The notes below the pieces were generated by a model. The model was not told the DNA's origin, did no database searches, and worked only from the letters and a program-made list of their open reading frames with translations. From Gymnothorax reevesii (Eukaryota; Chordata; Actinopteri; Anguilliformes; Muraenidae): 64,000 bases of DNA. Both the position numbers and the translations under genes were made by a program. The stretch covers positions 78,029,001-78,093,000 of the forward strand of contig CM056574.1 in NCBI GenBank assembly GCA_029721435.1, read 5' to 3'. How positions within the stretch are numbered: position 1 is the stretch's first letter; each line of letters starts with the position of its first letter. Below, piece by piece: positions 1 to 12,248 of this stretch.

Positions 1-779
1 AGTTGCCCTGAGATTTGCAGGACGTAGGAGAAAGTTGCGAAAGTCCAATTTCTGCAGAGCGTCCATCGCCTCAGAGACAGCCAGTCTGCGCTTGAAGGTG
101 TGAGGGCTGTAGTCTGCGGTGAAGCAGATCATCCTCCCCTCCAACTTCACGGACGCCCCACGCGCCGCTTTCAGGATCTTATCTCTGTCGGTGAAGCGCA
201 GCAACTTGAAAATGATGGTGCGAGGTACAGGTCTGCCATTTGCGTCTTCTTTTCGGGGCACCAACGTGATGTGCACGCGTAATTTCAACAGCGCCCAGGT
301 TAGGAAACTAACGTGGTATGGTATCCGTCAGGAAAGCAAGAACATGGAGTGTCTCTGCGTTTTCAGGGACTCCCTGCACCCGTTAAGTTATCTCTGCGCG
401 ATCTGTCCTCCATGTCGCCAATTTTGTGCTCTAGTTGGACATGTTTTGCTGTCAGTTTTCTCACCGACGAAGAGAGTCAGCTGTCCACCTCCATCGTACG
501 ACTCTCGTCCCTCTCCATATAGTCCATACACTTAGCAATATTGGCCTGCATGTTAACTACCTCGTCACGGAACACCGCGACCTGTGCATCCACCAGAGCT
601 GGCGTTTTGTTTGTCAGCTGAGACACCTTGTCTTCCACGAGTGAGGGGATAGCCTCCTTGATAGCCTCTGCAACTGCTAGCTTTACTAGCTCGGCGAGCA
701 GCACTCCGTCGGGTGAACGACCTACTGCCGGCTGTTTGTTTACCATTTTCTTCAAACTTGCTGCCATCTCAATGTGCAC
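1..779 (-). pseudogene. L1/Tx1-type LINE ORF1 (RNA-binding protein), broken and cut by window edge
   Basis: Starts at ATG 779 (or 767) with a charged, helix-rich N-terminus (about 100 residues) that hits a stop at 477-479. Further on, other frames continue the same protein: LEHKIGDMEDRSRR, then EITRAHHV, then PRTIIFKLLRFTDRDKILKAAR and FTADYSPHTFKRR. The last motifs are those of the RNA-binding and C-terminal domains of L1 ORF1p, the chaperone that coats LINE RNA. At least two frameshifts separate these pieces. The rest of the element (ORF2) would lie left of the window. Confidence 0.8.
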
Positions 780-1635
780 AATACTTCCACAAAACAGGAA
801 AGTTAACCGAAAATTAATTAAAAAAAATAGCGATGGGTAGGAAAATAGTGCTTAAATATTGGGGGAGCGTCGAAATGAAGCGTCTACAGCCCTCGCGACG
901 GTCACGTGACCCCTTATATTGACAAAACTGACGATTTATATTCATTTAAGACAAATGAGTTACTAACAAAAAACAAACTCATTTAATCAGATGAATCACT
1001 TTATTCCAACAAAGGATTTTGTCCGAGGATTTTCTTTTGAATGGTGAAGATGAAATATGAGCACAAGATAGGGTAGACCCCACCTAAAGTAAGAGGCTAC
1101 CGAACCCAAATAGGAAGCATATTTAATCAAGGTTTGAGTCATATATGATGCTAAAATGCGCCTTTGAAATGTTGTGGCTAAGTGGCTAAGATTATTTCAT
1201 CCAGGAGAATGGTGGCGGTGGCAACTTACTCCAAGCTTTGGCTGTGCGTGATGTCTGGCTTATCGAAATATAAGCTGCCGGCTATAGTTCAGTAGTTTTT
1301 TTTTTTCACATTTCATTTCATTCAGTAAGTTTTTTTTTTTGTCTTTTTTTTTCCTGAGGTCAAATTTTTAATTTTAGATAAGCTATTGTCGTGGTGTGGC
1401 GTCCGTCGTCTGGAACATTTTATATTGATTTTTTGGCCTGATGAATATTTGTGTAAATTTGCGATTTCATACTACTAGACCATATCTCCAGTCTTTTTTT
1501 TTCAGATTTTTTAATTGAATTATTTTTGTCTGTTTTATGGGCCCTTGAAAAGTTGGCGCCAATGTTGAATATAGGACTGGGAAATTTTAAAAAAAATTAT
1601 TTCTCAAAAACTTCGTGATAAATTTTTTTCTAAAT
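780..1635. other. No gene seen; A/T-rich with poly-T runs
   Basis: Probably the 5' untranslated region of the L1-type element up to about 910 (GC-richer, contains GGTCACGTGACC), then AT-rich sequence with T runs near 1298-1340 and 1495-1510. No coding or structural feature recognised. Confidence 0.5.
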
Positions 1636-2400
1636 CAGGCAATCAACTTACCTTAGTACCGTCAATGTACAGTGCGAGCAACATTTTGATTGAATCGAAA
1701 GAAGTGGGTCTAGTTTGGGTGCTGTACTTTATGAATATGCAAGATGGCCGGTGGAGGCCAAATGGTTGCAGATAGAGATTAAGTTTGTATTATTGACATA
1801 TAGGAAATCATATATGACTTCTATTTAGGCAATATTTAATTTGACCACAGGTGACTTTGAAAGGTCAAACTCAAGGTCAGGGAAAATACTTACAATGTTA
1901 AAAGATATGACTTGAAATTTCAAAAAAAAAAAAATTCTAAAAAACTGTCAGATAACTTTTTTCTAAATCTGGCAATCAACTCACCTTGATACACTTGATG
2001 CACAGTGCGAGTGCCATTTTGATTGAATTGACAGAAGTGGGTCTAGAAGGGGTGCTGTACTTTAAAATTGGGTCTTATGGAGAATGGGCAAAATTCACCT
2101 GTGGAAGCTAAATGGTTGCAGATCGAGTTTAAGATTGTATTACTGACTTAAAGGAAGTTATATATAAGCTATATTTTGGCTCTGTTAAAGTTGACCTCAG
2201 ATGACCTGGAAAGGTCAAACTTGAGGTCAAGCAAAATGTGACCATTTTCAAAGGCTTCTAGGCATGAAAGTATTGAAGATTGGGAACATGTGTGTATTGC
2301 ACACTTGTAGGAAGTCATATATAAACTTTCATTTGGTGGCCTTGAACTTGACCTTCAGTGACCTTTGAAGGTCAAACTTCACATAGAGGTCATTGATATT
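1636..2400. repeat. Degenerate tandem repeat with many AGGTCA half-sites
   Basis: A block at about 1636-1731 (...CAATCAACTTACC..., ...AGAAGTGGGTCTAG...) recurs at about 1970-2063, and the following AGGAAATCATATATGACTT and AAAGGTCAAACT segments recur near 2151-2230 and again near 2311-2375. The spacing is about 340 bp for the first two units and less for the third, partial one. Each unit carries clustered TGACCT/AGGTCA hexamers in direct and inverted pairs. Confidence 0.75.
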
Positions 2401-3320
2401 TTACTATAGTACCAATAGTTACTAGGGCTGGGACGATTCTGAATCGATTCTTTTTTAAGGCGTAGTACCACTACCTGCTACCATGGGGCGAACATCCGAA
2501 CTTTCCCTTTTCGTTTATTAAACCCGACGCAGGTTGAACAAAAGAGCCAAACATCAAAGGGCATGTGAAATGCTTCCGGAAAAAAAGTTCACTGACATCA
2601 GTTTTTTTCGGCGACATGATGCACGGAGCCAAGTAAAGGACTACAGAATCGTCTCCTTTCAACCAATTAGGCCGCTCTAAGAAAAGTAAGCTCTTTCAGT
2701 TTACTTGCTTGATTAGCAATCAAATGGTGGATGCGTTTACTCTCGAAGTTGAATGAGTAGAGCTCATGTCCTAATGTGCAAAAATGCTGAGAGATGCAAT
2801 TCAGAGGGAGATTTTTTAAATTATTCAAATTATTGGCATTCTTTCAATCTAATACCGTAGCCCAGTTAGGTTTGTCTGCTTTTTACCATCACATTTTAAA
2901 TCGTGATAGGCTACTAAAATTGCTTGATTGTTATTTAGGACAAGTAGACAGGAGCAGATTTAGGGAAGGGCGGAGCACCGGCAAGTAGTGGCATTGACAT
3001 TGATTTTCACCGATTCGAATGTCAAATTTCACATCAAATTTTCATAACTTGTATCATCACTATAAGACTGCTTGCTGGTACGCTACAGGACCCTAATTCT
3101 TGGTTTTAGTTTAGTTATAGTTAACTATAATATCCTTTGTTTGTGCATGAGCATAATGATCCCTGTTTTTGCTTGTTGGAATCAGCTCTTTAATCTCACA
3201 CATGGTGAAATTTTTGTTTTTCCTCACAGCAGTGGGTAACAGTTGTTTAACAATGATTCTTTTTGAAAACTTGAACAATAAGCTTACAAGCTGGCGTACG
3301 TGTAGTCCTTTCAGTCATTT
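2401..3320. other. No gene seen
   Basis: The phrase GGGCTGGGACGATTCTGAAT at about 2424 and CGATTCGAATGTCAA near 3010 look like the edges of a small degraded element, but no target duplication or coding was found. Confidence 0.4.
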
Positions 3321-3528
3321 CCCAGTAAGCACATATACGTTGCTGCGATGTAATGAGAATGTGTAGGGAAGATGTCGTATTTACAACGGCATTTGTTAAA
3401 TTGCATTTTGCCTAATGCTGATGTCTCGGCGACGTAGGGCCAATGAGCAAACGACGTAAATACTACATCTTCCCTACACACTCATTACATCACCAATACG
3501 CCGCGGCAACGTATATGGGCTTACTGGG
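3321..3528. mobile_element. Fold-back MITE with about 65-bp inverted repeats
   Basis: Starts CCCAGTAAGCACATATACGT and ends with the inverse (ACGTATATGGGCTTACTGGG). The inverted repeats continue inward through TGTAGGGAAGATGT and TATTTAC, leaving a core of about 60 bp. 208 bp in all; no coding. Family and target duplication could not be settled. Confidence 0.8.
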
Positions 3529-4313
3529 TTGCATCTCATTTGCATAGTCATTTGCAGAAGGAGCCAGGGTGAGTCGCAAGCTGGCTTGTGCATGTGCGTT
3601 TAATTTCATGTTGATTGGGATGTATCAAGGAAAGGGTGCGGAATTGGGCGCGCATGTCATCCAGATTATAAAATATTATAAATGTTGTTTCATCTCCCCA
3701 GCTCCCCTTTACAGTCCATCACTCCTGGTCAATCCTGGTGCTGACTTCAGCCCTGCTCCCTGATTCACCTCTAGGTATTTATATTGTCTGGTTTAGACAC
3801 ATTGAATAGCTGAGAACCTCATGAACCACTTAATTAATGAATTCTTTTCATTCATTGGCAAATGGACAGCATTTACTTTGGATTATAACTGCAGTTATGG
3901 TTCCAAAGAGCATTTTTCAGTAAATGCTATTCTTACACATACATGCTCTCACACTAACAGTGAAACACAACCAACTCTTCAGAGGCAATGATGGGTTAGA
4001 TGTCTTGCTCAAAGACACTTTCACAATTTTTGGCCTGGGCAAAAATAACACACTTAATTGTTCTGTTTCATCGATAGCCGAAGCTCGCTTTGATGACGGA
4101 GAAGCAGATTATCTGCTCAAATTTCTTCACTATTTTCGGTTTACTGCATCGCTAGTGGAACATGCCCACTCCTCTCCTTCCCTCCACTAAACTTTCAGGT
4201 AGGAAAGGAGAGGCAGTGGTCAGGGAGAGGAGGAAAGCAGAAGGGCAGTGATAATTGCTGAGGCGCACAAACCAGGGACAGAGATGCACAGAGAGTGTGG
4301 GGTGGATATTTAC
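3529..4313. other. Intron/downstream sequence without recognised feature
   Basis: Ordinary A/T-rich sequence left of the catalytic-Asp exon. I looked for the next protease exon (GWG or GDSGG motif on the minus strand) and did not find it. Confidence 0.5.
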
Positions 4314-4483
4314 CTGACATTTTAAGTGGCTGGCTCAGCTTCAGTAGAGCGACATCGTTGTTACTTGTGAAGCTGTCATATGAGTTTGAGATGACACGGG
4401 AGACTGCATTTCCTGTGGCCACTGACATGGCATACCTGTCCAAGTATCCTGCATACACAGTCCAGTCGCTGGGGTCCTTATAC
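4314..4483 (-). CDS. tmprss2: tmprss2-like exon: catalytic Asp
   Basis: The 170-nt exon encodes YKDPSDWTVYAGYLDRY, then RVISNSYDS and NNDVALLKLSQPLKMS. The Asp in NNDVALLKL is the second member of the S1 protease triad. Acceptor TGCTTTAG, donor GTAAAT; it starts with the last base of a Lys codon and ends with one base of the next codon. The three exons expected next (specificity region, GDSGG with the catalytic Ser, C-terminus) are not visible in 1-4313 and should lie beyond the left edge. Confidence 0.92.
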
Positions 4484-4852
4484 CTAAAGCATGATAGCAG
4501 AGTTGGTAAGCAAAATGCGTGGAAATCAAACTAGTGTTTTCCGAATACGCTTTGGTGAATGAGTTCGTTACGTTATGACGATTTATAATACCTGATTGTA
4601 TTATTTTGCTCAGCCAATAGTTTCTATATGCTTCTGCAAGGGTAATGAATATTCATGAGTGCTTGTAAACATTATGACAAGCCTGGGAACACCATAGATT
4701 CTTCCATCTGGAAAGTTCCATCACCTTCAAGATTATTCTTTGTGACGTCATTCAAGCTTCTTCTTTATGACAGCATGCAGGATTCTTCTATGACATCATA
4801 CAGGAGTACAAGGCCTATGTAAAAAGAACTTGCAGCCAATGGACTGGAAGAT

Positions 4853-5041
4853 CCTGTCCGGTCTGCTATACCTGGAAGCTACTCCAGCTTTGCTGGGTGC
4901 AATTGGACTTTGGATCCTTTCCTGTCTGCTATACCTGGAAGCTAGATTGGCTTTGCAGGGTGCAATCGGACTAAAAATCGATCATTTTGGTCTGCTACAA
5001 CTAAAAGCCAGACTGGCTTTGCTGGGTGCAATCGGACTTTA
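4853..5041 (+). repeat. Three tandem units of 63-66 bp
   Basis: TCTGCTATACCTGGAAGCTA at 4862 recurs at 4925 and, diverged, at 4991; each unit ends GGGTGCAATCGGACT or a close variant. It produces a repetitive open frame (LLYLEA...ALLGAIGL) that I regard as non-coding. Confidence 0.8.
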
Positions 5042-6397
5042 GATTATACAAATACTTCTTGGATACGGACTTTGGGGTTATTAAGATCACTGCATCGAAG
5101 ACATCTGATTCCAGTGGATCTTCACCATTGTCGTGGGAACATCGCAAGAACGGACAGTTTGGGCTAGTGAATAGTATTTCTATCTTTAATGCAGTAATTT
5201 TATTATCCATTCCTGTATTATAGCAATCGATGCATTCATTCGCTCAGTTATTTAATAAATTGTTTAAATTGAATAAATTGAATCCTTCTTCTAAATTTGA
5301 ATCTTCCAGAATATTCTTGAGCACACAACTGTCCGTAACAAGTTCCACAAGGCAAACAAGAAAATTGCATTCAAAACCAGAGTGGCATTCAGAGAGCGCA
5401 GAACTCCATCAAGGCCATTAGTTCAATCTTCTATGATCTGCAAATCTGCAAGTGCAGCCATTGTATTTCCACAATTCGGTATTTTTTGTCGCAACTGAAG
5501 TTTACAATCATCTACTGGATTTGAAGATGTATGGAATTCATTCCGCACCGAAAATTTAATGGGATTTTCCTTGACCCATGCCTCTCTCTTCAATCATGTC
5601 TCATGAAAATTAGGCTGGTAGTTTTTAGGCAATCCAGCTCAAAAAGCCCCTTGGTAATTACATTTTGCGCATGCGCAATTTCCTTGTGGTCAACTGTCAT
5701 GAAAAAGGTCATTTGTACATAAACGCAAATTTCAGCTGTCGATTGTAACATTGAGCTCATGTTGAATAACAATATCGAGGTTGATAATTATGCAGCACAA
5801 CAGCTTAGCTCCTTCTTCGATTATCATTAGCGAGAATTTCGTCGGAATTTCATACTGGGATAGTAAAATGTACGGTTTCCAAAAATTAAGTGGGTTAGAT
5901 GTATAAAATTTTGATGCTTACATTTTCAGCGGGGGAGTGGCTATAACTTAATTAATGTGGGTAATTCAATTAATGAGGGCCATCTAATATTTTTATAACA
6001 CATTTTGCTGTTCATTACTAGAAGCTTGAAGGTATAGTATTTTAGGTGAGTAGACACTTAAGTTGGAAGCATTTTCATTCAGTTTGCATTACGATGAATT
6101 CCTTAACACCATCAAGCATTGATTTGTAGGCGAACATTAAGATCATGTTTTTTTTGTCCGCTACTGATAAAGCGAACTGATTAATTTAAGCTGGTTAATT
6201 TGAAACAGTATTAACAGGTGCATTTCCTTTACATCACGAGCAGTCCTACAGCAGCTTGCAGGTTTCACGCAAACTTTGCCCATCAGGGTCTCCCAAAACA
6301 ACGAGAATAGCTGATGCTCTTGCTACTGAAGCCAGCCTGACTAGCCTAGTCCATAAGAAATAGGCTATATATATAAATATATATATATGCATATATA
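5042..6397. other. Intron sequence without recognised gene
   Basis: A/T-rich; no coding motif on either strand. It ends in a short AT dinucleotide run (6367-6399) that served as the TA target of the next element. Confidence 0.5.
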
Positions 6398-6399
6398 TA

Positions 6400-7870
6400 A
6401 AGGTGCTGGTCAACGAATTAGAATAATTTCAAATAGTGCAATCGTTAAATTTTTTTAAGGCATTTTTTGTACAGAAAGCAAATCAGGTGTTCACCGCGCC
6501 TGTCCTACTTGTTACAGTACTCACAGAACTTGCTACCTGTAAAAAATTTGCTCAGCTGAGCTTTCCAAAAGGCCCACTTAGGCCATTTAACTGTGACACT
6601 GTTGTTTCATTGAATTAGAATAATTCATAAGTCATTTCATTGAATTAGAATAAGTGCTCGAATTTTTGTTTTCTGTGAAGAGTGTTCACCGTGCAGTATA
6701 AAGTCAGGGTTGAGTAGAATTTCTAAGTTGTAAAATCAATCATGGGTAAGCAGCGCGACCTCTCAACCGGAATAGTGGCTCAAATTCAAGCCCTTCGCCA
6801 ACAAGGCTTGACCCAAACTAAAATTGCTGAGCAGCTCGGCATCAGCCAGTCTTCCGTCTGCAAATCTCTCAAGAAAGACAGCAGCAAGCGCACCAACTGT
6901 TCTGGCGTCCGAAAAAACTTCTGCTCGCAACAACAAACAGCTGAGAAAGATTGCAGTCAGCAACCGGTTCAAGTCCATTTCTGAGCTCAGCGACCTGTGG
7001 AACGAGCAGACCGGCACTAACATCTCGAGATCAACCGCTTACCGTCGTCTGCGCGACTCGGCTTCAAATCTCACGTTCCAGCAGAAAAACCGATGCGGAA
7101 CAAGAAACAAATGGAGAAATGGCTGAAGTGGGCCAAAGAACACGGCGAGTGGACTGCTGAAGACTGGGAAACTCTGCTTCCTCAAGAAGACTATCAATGC
7201 TGCCGTATCCCAACATGTTCTGGAAACGTTCCTGATTCCGACTGTTGGGGAACAGTTCGGCGAAGAAGACCTCATATTTCAACAGGATCTTGCACCAGCT
7301 CATGTGGCGAAGTCGACCAAAGATTGGTTCACCGAAAAACGGCTTGAAGTTTTGGCATGGCCGGCCAACTCGCCTGACCTCTATGTCATTGAAAATCTTT
7401 GGACCATCGTCAAGCAGAAAATTCACGACAGAAAGCCGATTACGCTGGACCAACTGAAGCAGAACATCGCCACTGCCTGGGAGGCTGTGAGTGCGGAAAC
7501 TTGTGACAAGCTGGTCAAATCGATGCCGCAGAGACTTCAGGCAGTCATACAAGCCACAGGGGCAGCCACAAAATAAAGAGAAAGTGATGATTCTAATTAT
7601 AATAAAAAATTATTTTTATTCAGTGAAACGGTTTCTCCATTATTCTAATTCAATAAAACAACAGAGTCACAGTTAAATGGCCTAAATGGGCCTTTTGGAA
7701 AGCTCAGCTGAGCAAATTTTTTACAGGTAGCAAGTTCTGTGATTACTCTAACAAGTAGGACAGGCGCGGTGAACACCTGATTTGCTTTCTGCACAAAAAA
7801 TGCATTAAAAAAATTTAATGATTGCACATTTAATGATTTCAAATTATTCAAATTCGTTGACCAGCACCTG
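6400..7870 (+). mobile_element. Tc1/mariner element with about 230-bp inverted repeats
   Basis: Ends are AGGTGCTGGTCAACG and CGTTGACCAGCACCTG, flanked by TA at 6398-6399 and 7871-7872. The inverted repeats (about 6400-6630 and 7636-7870) match closely, including CAGGTGTTCACCGCGCCTG and CTCAGCTGAGCTTTCC. Long repeats of this kind are found in several fish Tc1-like families. It sits in the 6.4-kb intron between the Asp and His exons. Confidence 0.92.
6742..7576 (+). pseudogene. Tc1-like transposase remnant
   Basis: ATG at 6742 begins MGKQRDLSTGIVAQIQ, then a helix-turn-helix (GLTQTKIAEQLGISQSSV). A frameshift near 6910 moves the frame to ISELSDLWNEQTGTNISRST, and another near 7080 to KQMEKWLKWAKEHGEWTAEDW. 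A deletion then removes the region with the first catalytic Asp. The second Asp (FQQDLAPAH) and the Glu (NSPDLYVIENLW) remain, 34 residues apart as in DD34E enzymes, and the frame ends normally at 7576. Not functional. Confidence 0.88.
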
Positions 7871-7892
7871 TATATGTGTATATGTATATATA

Positions 7893-9500
7893 CAAAACCC
7901 AAAACCAGTGAAGTTGGCACGTTGTGTAAATCGTAAATAAAAACAGAATACAATGATTTGCAAATCCTTTTCAACCTATATTCAACTGAATAAACTGCAA
8001 AGACAAGTTACTTAATGTTCGAACAGGTAAACTTTGTAATTTTTTGCAAATATTAGCTCATTTGGAATTTGATAACTGCAACATGTTTCAAAAAAGCTGG
8101 CACAAGTGGCAAAAAAGACTGAGAGAGTTGAGGAATGCTCATCAAACACTTACTTGGAACATCCCACAGGTGAACGGGCTAATTGGGAACAGGTGGGTGC
8201 CATGATTGGGTATAATAGCAGCTTCCCTGAAATGCTCAGTCATTCACAAACAAGGATGGGGCGAGGGTCACCACTTACTGAACAAATGCGTGAGCTGATT
8301 GTCGAACAGTTTAAAAAACAACATTCCTCAACGAGCTATTGCAAGAAATTTAGGGATTTCATCATCTACAGTCCGTATCATCGTCAAAAGGTTCAGAGAA
8401 TCTGGAGAAATCACTGCACGTAAGCGACAAGGCCGAAAACCAACATTGAATGCCCGTGACCTTCGATCCTTTAGGCGGCACTGCATCAAAAACCGACATC
8501 AGTATGTAAAGGACATCACCACATCGGCTCAGGAACACTTCAGAAAACCACTGTCAGTTCATCGCTACATCTGCAAGTGCAAGTTAAAACTCTACAATGC
8601 AAAGCGAAAGCCATTTATCAACAGCACCCAGAAACGCCGCCGGCTTCGCTGGGCCTAAGCTCATCTAAGATGGACTGATGCAAAGTGGAAAAGTGTTCTG
8701 TGGTCTGACGAGTCCACATTTCAAATTGTTTTTGGAAACTGTGGACGTCGTGTCCTCCGGACCAAAGAGGAAAAGAACCATCCGGACTGTTATAGGCGCA
8801 AAGTTCAAAAGCCAGCATCTGTGATGGTATGGGGGTGTATTAGTGCCCAAGGCACGGGCAACTTACACATATGTGAAGGCACCATTAATGCTGAAAGATA
8901 CATACAGGTTTTGGAGCAACATATGTTGCCATCCAAGCAACGTCTTTTTCATGGACGCTCCTGCTTATTTCAGCAAGACAATGCCAAGCCACATTCTGCA
9001 CGTGTTACAACAGCATGGCTCCGTAGTTAAAGAGTGCGGGTACTAGACTGGCCTGCCTGAAGTCCAGACCTGTCTCCCATTGAAAATGTGTGGCGCATTA
9101 TGAAGCGTAAAATACGACAATGAAGACCCCGGACTGTTGAACAACTTAAGCTGAACATCAAGCAAGAATGGGAAAGAGTTCCACCTGAAAAGCTTCAAAA
9201 ATTGGTCTCCTCAGTTCTCAAACATTTACTGAGTGCTGTTCAAAGGAAAGGCGATGTAACAGTGGTAAAAAGGCCCCTGTGCCAACTTTTTTTAAATGTG
9301 CTGCTGCCTTTAAATTCTAAGATCATGATTATTTGCAAAAAAAAAGTTTGAACTTTTTCTCTTTCTCAGTTTGAACATTAAACATCTTGTCTTTGCAGTG
9401 TATTCAATTGAATATAAGTTGAAAAGGATTTGCAAATCATTGTATTCTGTTTTTATCTACGATTCACATAACGTGCCAACTTCACTGGTTTTGGGTTTTG
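7893..9500 (+). mobile_element. Second Tc1-like element, 1608 bp
   Basis: Terminal sequences CAAAACCCAAAACCAGTGAA and the inverse at 9500, flanked by TA at 7891-7892 and 9501-9502. Inverted repeats are roughly 150-200 bp and include GATTTGCAAATC and the AATACAATG motif. It lies only 20 bp from the previous element, in the AT run between them. An AT microsatellite (9510-9533) follows. Confidence 0.92.
8256..9290 (+). pseudogene. Tc1-like transposase, inactivated
   Basis: ATG at 8256 gives MGRGSPLTEQMRELIV, then a frameshift near 8320 to AIARNLGISSSTVRIIVKRF (helix-turn-helix), GRKPTL, and KRKPFINSTQKRRRLRWA. Further pieces carry all three catalytic residues: Asp in LWSDEST, Asp in FQQDNAKPH and Glu in SPIENVW. 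In-frame stops occur at about 8656, 9027, 9056 and 9121. The order of motifs is that of DD34E Tc1 transposases. Confidence 0.88.
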
Positions 9501-9502
9501 TA

Positions 9503-11083
<1,581 letters not shown>

Positions 11084-11158
11084 TCAACAACACATGAGCC
11101 CTGGTTAAGGGCCTTGTGTAAGACCCAAATGACACCACTGGGGCTAGAACTATCAACC

Positions 11159-11633
11159 CACAGAGATATTAGCAAACTAGAGTGGACAATCCCGTCGTTT
11201 CCGTGGCAGCACGCCGCCGCCATCTTGTGTATGTATATCGGGGCAGACGTTCAATGGAAAATGCAATGTAACTGGCCTACACCGAGCTCGAAAAAAACGA
11301 AAACTCGCTTATACGGGACAACGGCTGAAGTTCTAATTTCTCTGCAAAGTCGTCCGAGTAAATAAACATCGAATACACCGGATTTTAAAAAAATGTTTTT
11401 TTAAAATAAATTTTGTTGTTTGATTACAATTCCTTATTTGTGTCCATTTTAAGTTTGAAAGGATAAAAAGAACACTGAGAACAAGTCTCTAAGTTGTTGA
11501 CATCCATGCTTAGCCTACTGTTTACATGTGCCTCATTGGACATTTATACATACACAAGATGGCGAAGCTATTTGAAGTTTCCACTTTGGTCCAGCCCACA
11601 CGTCGTCCACTCTAGTTTTCTTATATCTATGTG
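11159..11633. mobile_element. 475-bp TIR element with perfect 8-bp target duplication
   Basis: Left end CACAGAGATATTAGCAAACT continues into AGAGTGGAC; the right end, inverted, reads CACATAGATATAAGAAAACT then AGAGTGGAC. CCATCTTGTGTATGTAT is also inverted further in. The direct repeat TATCAACC flanks it exactly (11151-11158 and 11634-11641). No transposase; an 8-bp duplication fits hAT, P or Merlin-type transposition. It makes up nearly half of the 1.1-kb intron. Confidence 0.9.
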
Positions 11634-11641
11634 TATCAACC

Positions 11642-12069
11642 CTCTCTGATTCACGGAACAACTGTGACTAACTTGTCAGTCAAATACTGACATGCTGACT
11701 GATGACATGCTACATTTGTTAGGTAATCTGTTCAGTTTTTTGACGACCTGAATTTTCTCACGAAAATTTATCGTGCTATCTTTTCTAACTGGACTGATGA
11801 CGTATTGATTCCTTCATATGAATATCTAGTAAGACCATTGATAATAGCCGTATAAGAGACAAGTGTTTTTAAACATAATTATTAAAAACTGCACATGAGT
11901 TCAGGGTGTGCCTCCTAAGCAGAAAATAGCATTAGCATTCCACAAGATATGACAAGCACACAATAATTTACTGGTCCTTATCTTCTGTAGATTTAATGCA
12001 AACATATAATCCTTGCCACATGGAGTTAAGTATGGTCTCTGACAACAGGAAGATCAGAATGAGACTTAC
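11642..12069. other. Intron sequence without recognised feature
   Basis: About 430 bp between the TIR element and the 44-nt exon; nothing recognised beyond the donor site at its right edge. Confidence 0.5.
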
Positions 12070-12113
12070 TGATGCAGCGCAGAGAGATGACCTCCTTGGT
12101 AGGACAGTTATCA
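12070..12113 (-). CDS. tmprss2: tmprss2-like 44-nt exon: end of SRCR domain
   Basis: This very short exon was found by asking for a 44-nt interval with AG/GT edges whose phase fits both neighbours. Read in frame it gives SDNCPTKEVISLRCIN across the two junctions, which has the C-x-x-x-x-V-x-S-L-x-C ending expected of an SRCR domain and the Cys that leads into the protease linker. The acceptor is TTCTCTTCTCAG with a pyrimidine tract and the donor is GTAAGT. Too short for simple ORF detection; the simultaneous match of motif, phase and splice sites makes it convincing. Confidence 0.88.
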
Positions 12114-12248
12114 CTGAGAAGAGAAGAGCCATTGTTATGGGAATTCAAGACAATTTAAACAATATGACCAATCATCAATTAAAAAAGAATTGGCGGATCT
12201 TCTGTAGTTTGTCAGAAATTGTCCAAAATTTCTTACACCTCCCATGCA

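Noticed and set aside
1..4313. Search for the remaining protease exons (GWG region, GDSGG with the catalytic Ser, C-terminus)
   Set aside because: No minus-strand match was visible. They probably lie left of the window.
4830..5042. Open frame of repeated LLYLEA...GAIGL units
   Set aside because: Produced by the 63-66 bp tandem repeat; unit length change from 63 to 66 happens to keep the frame.
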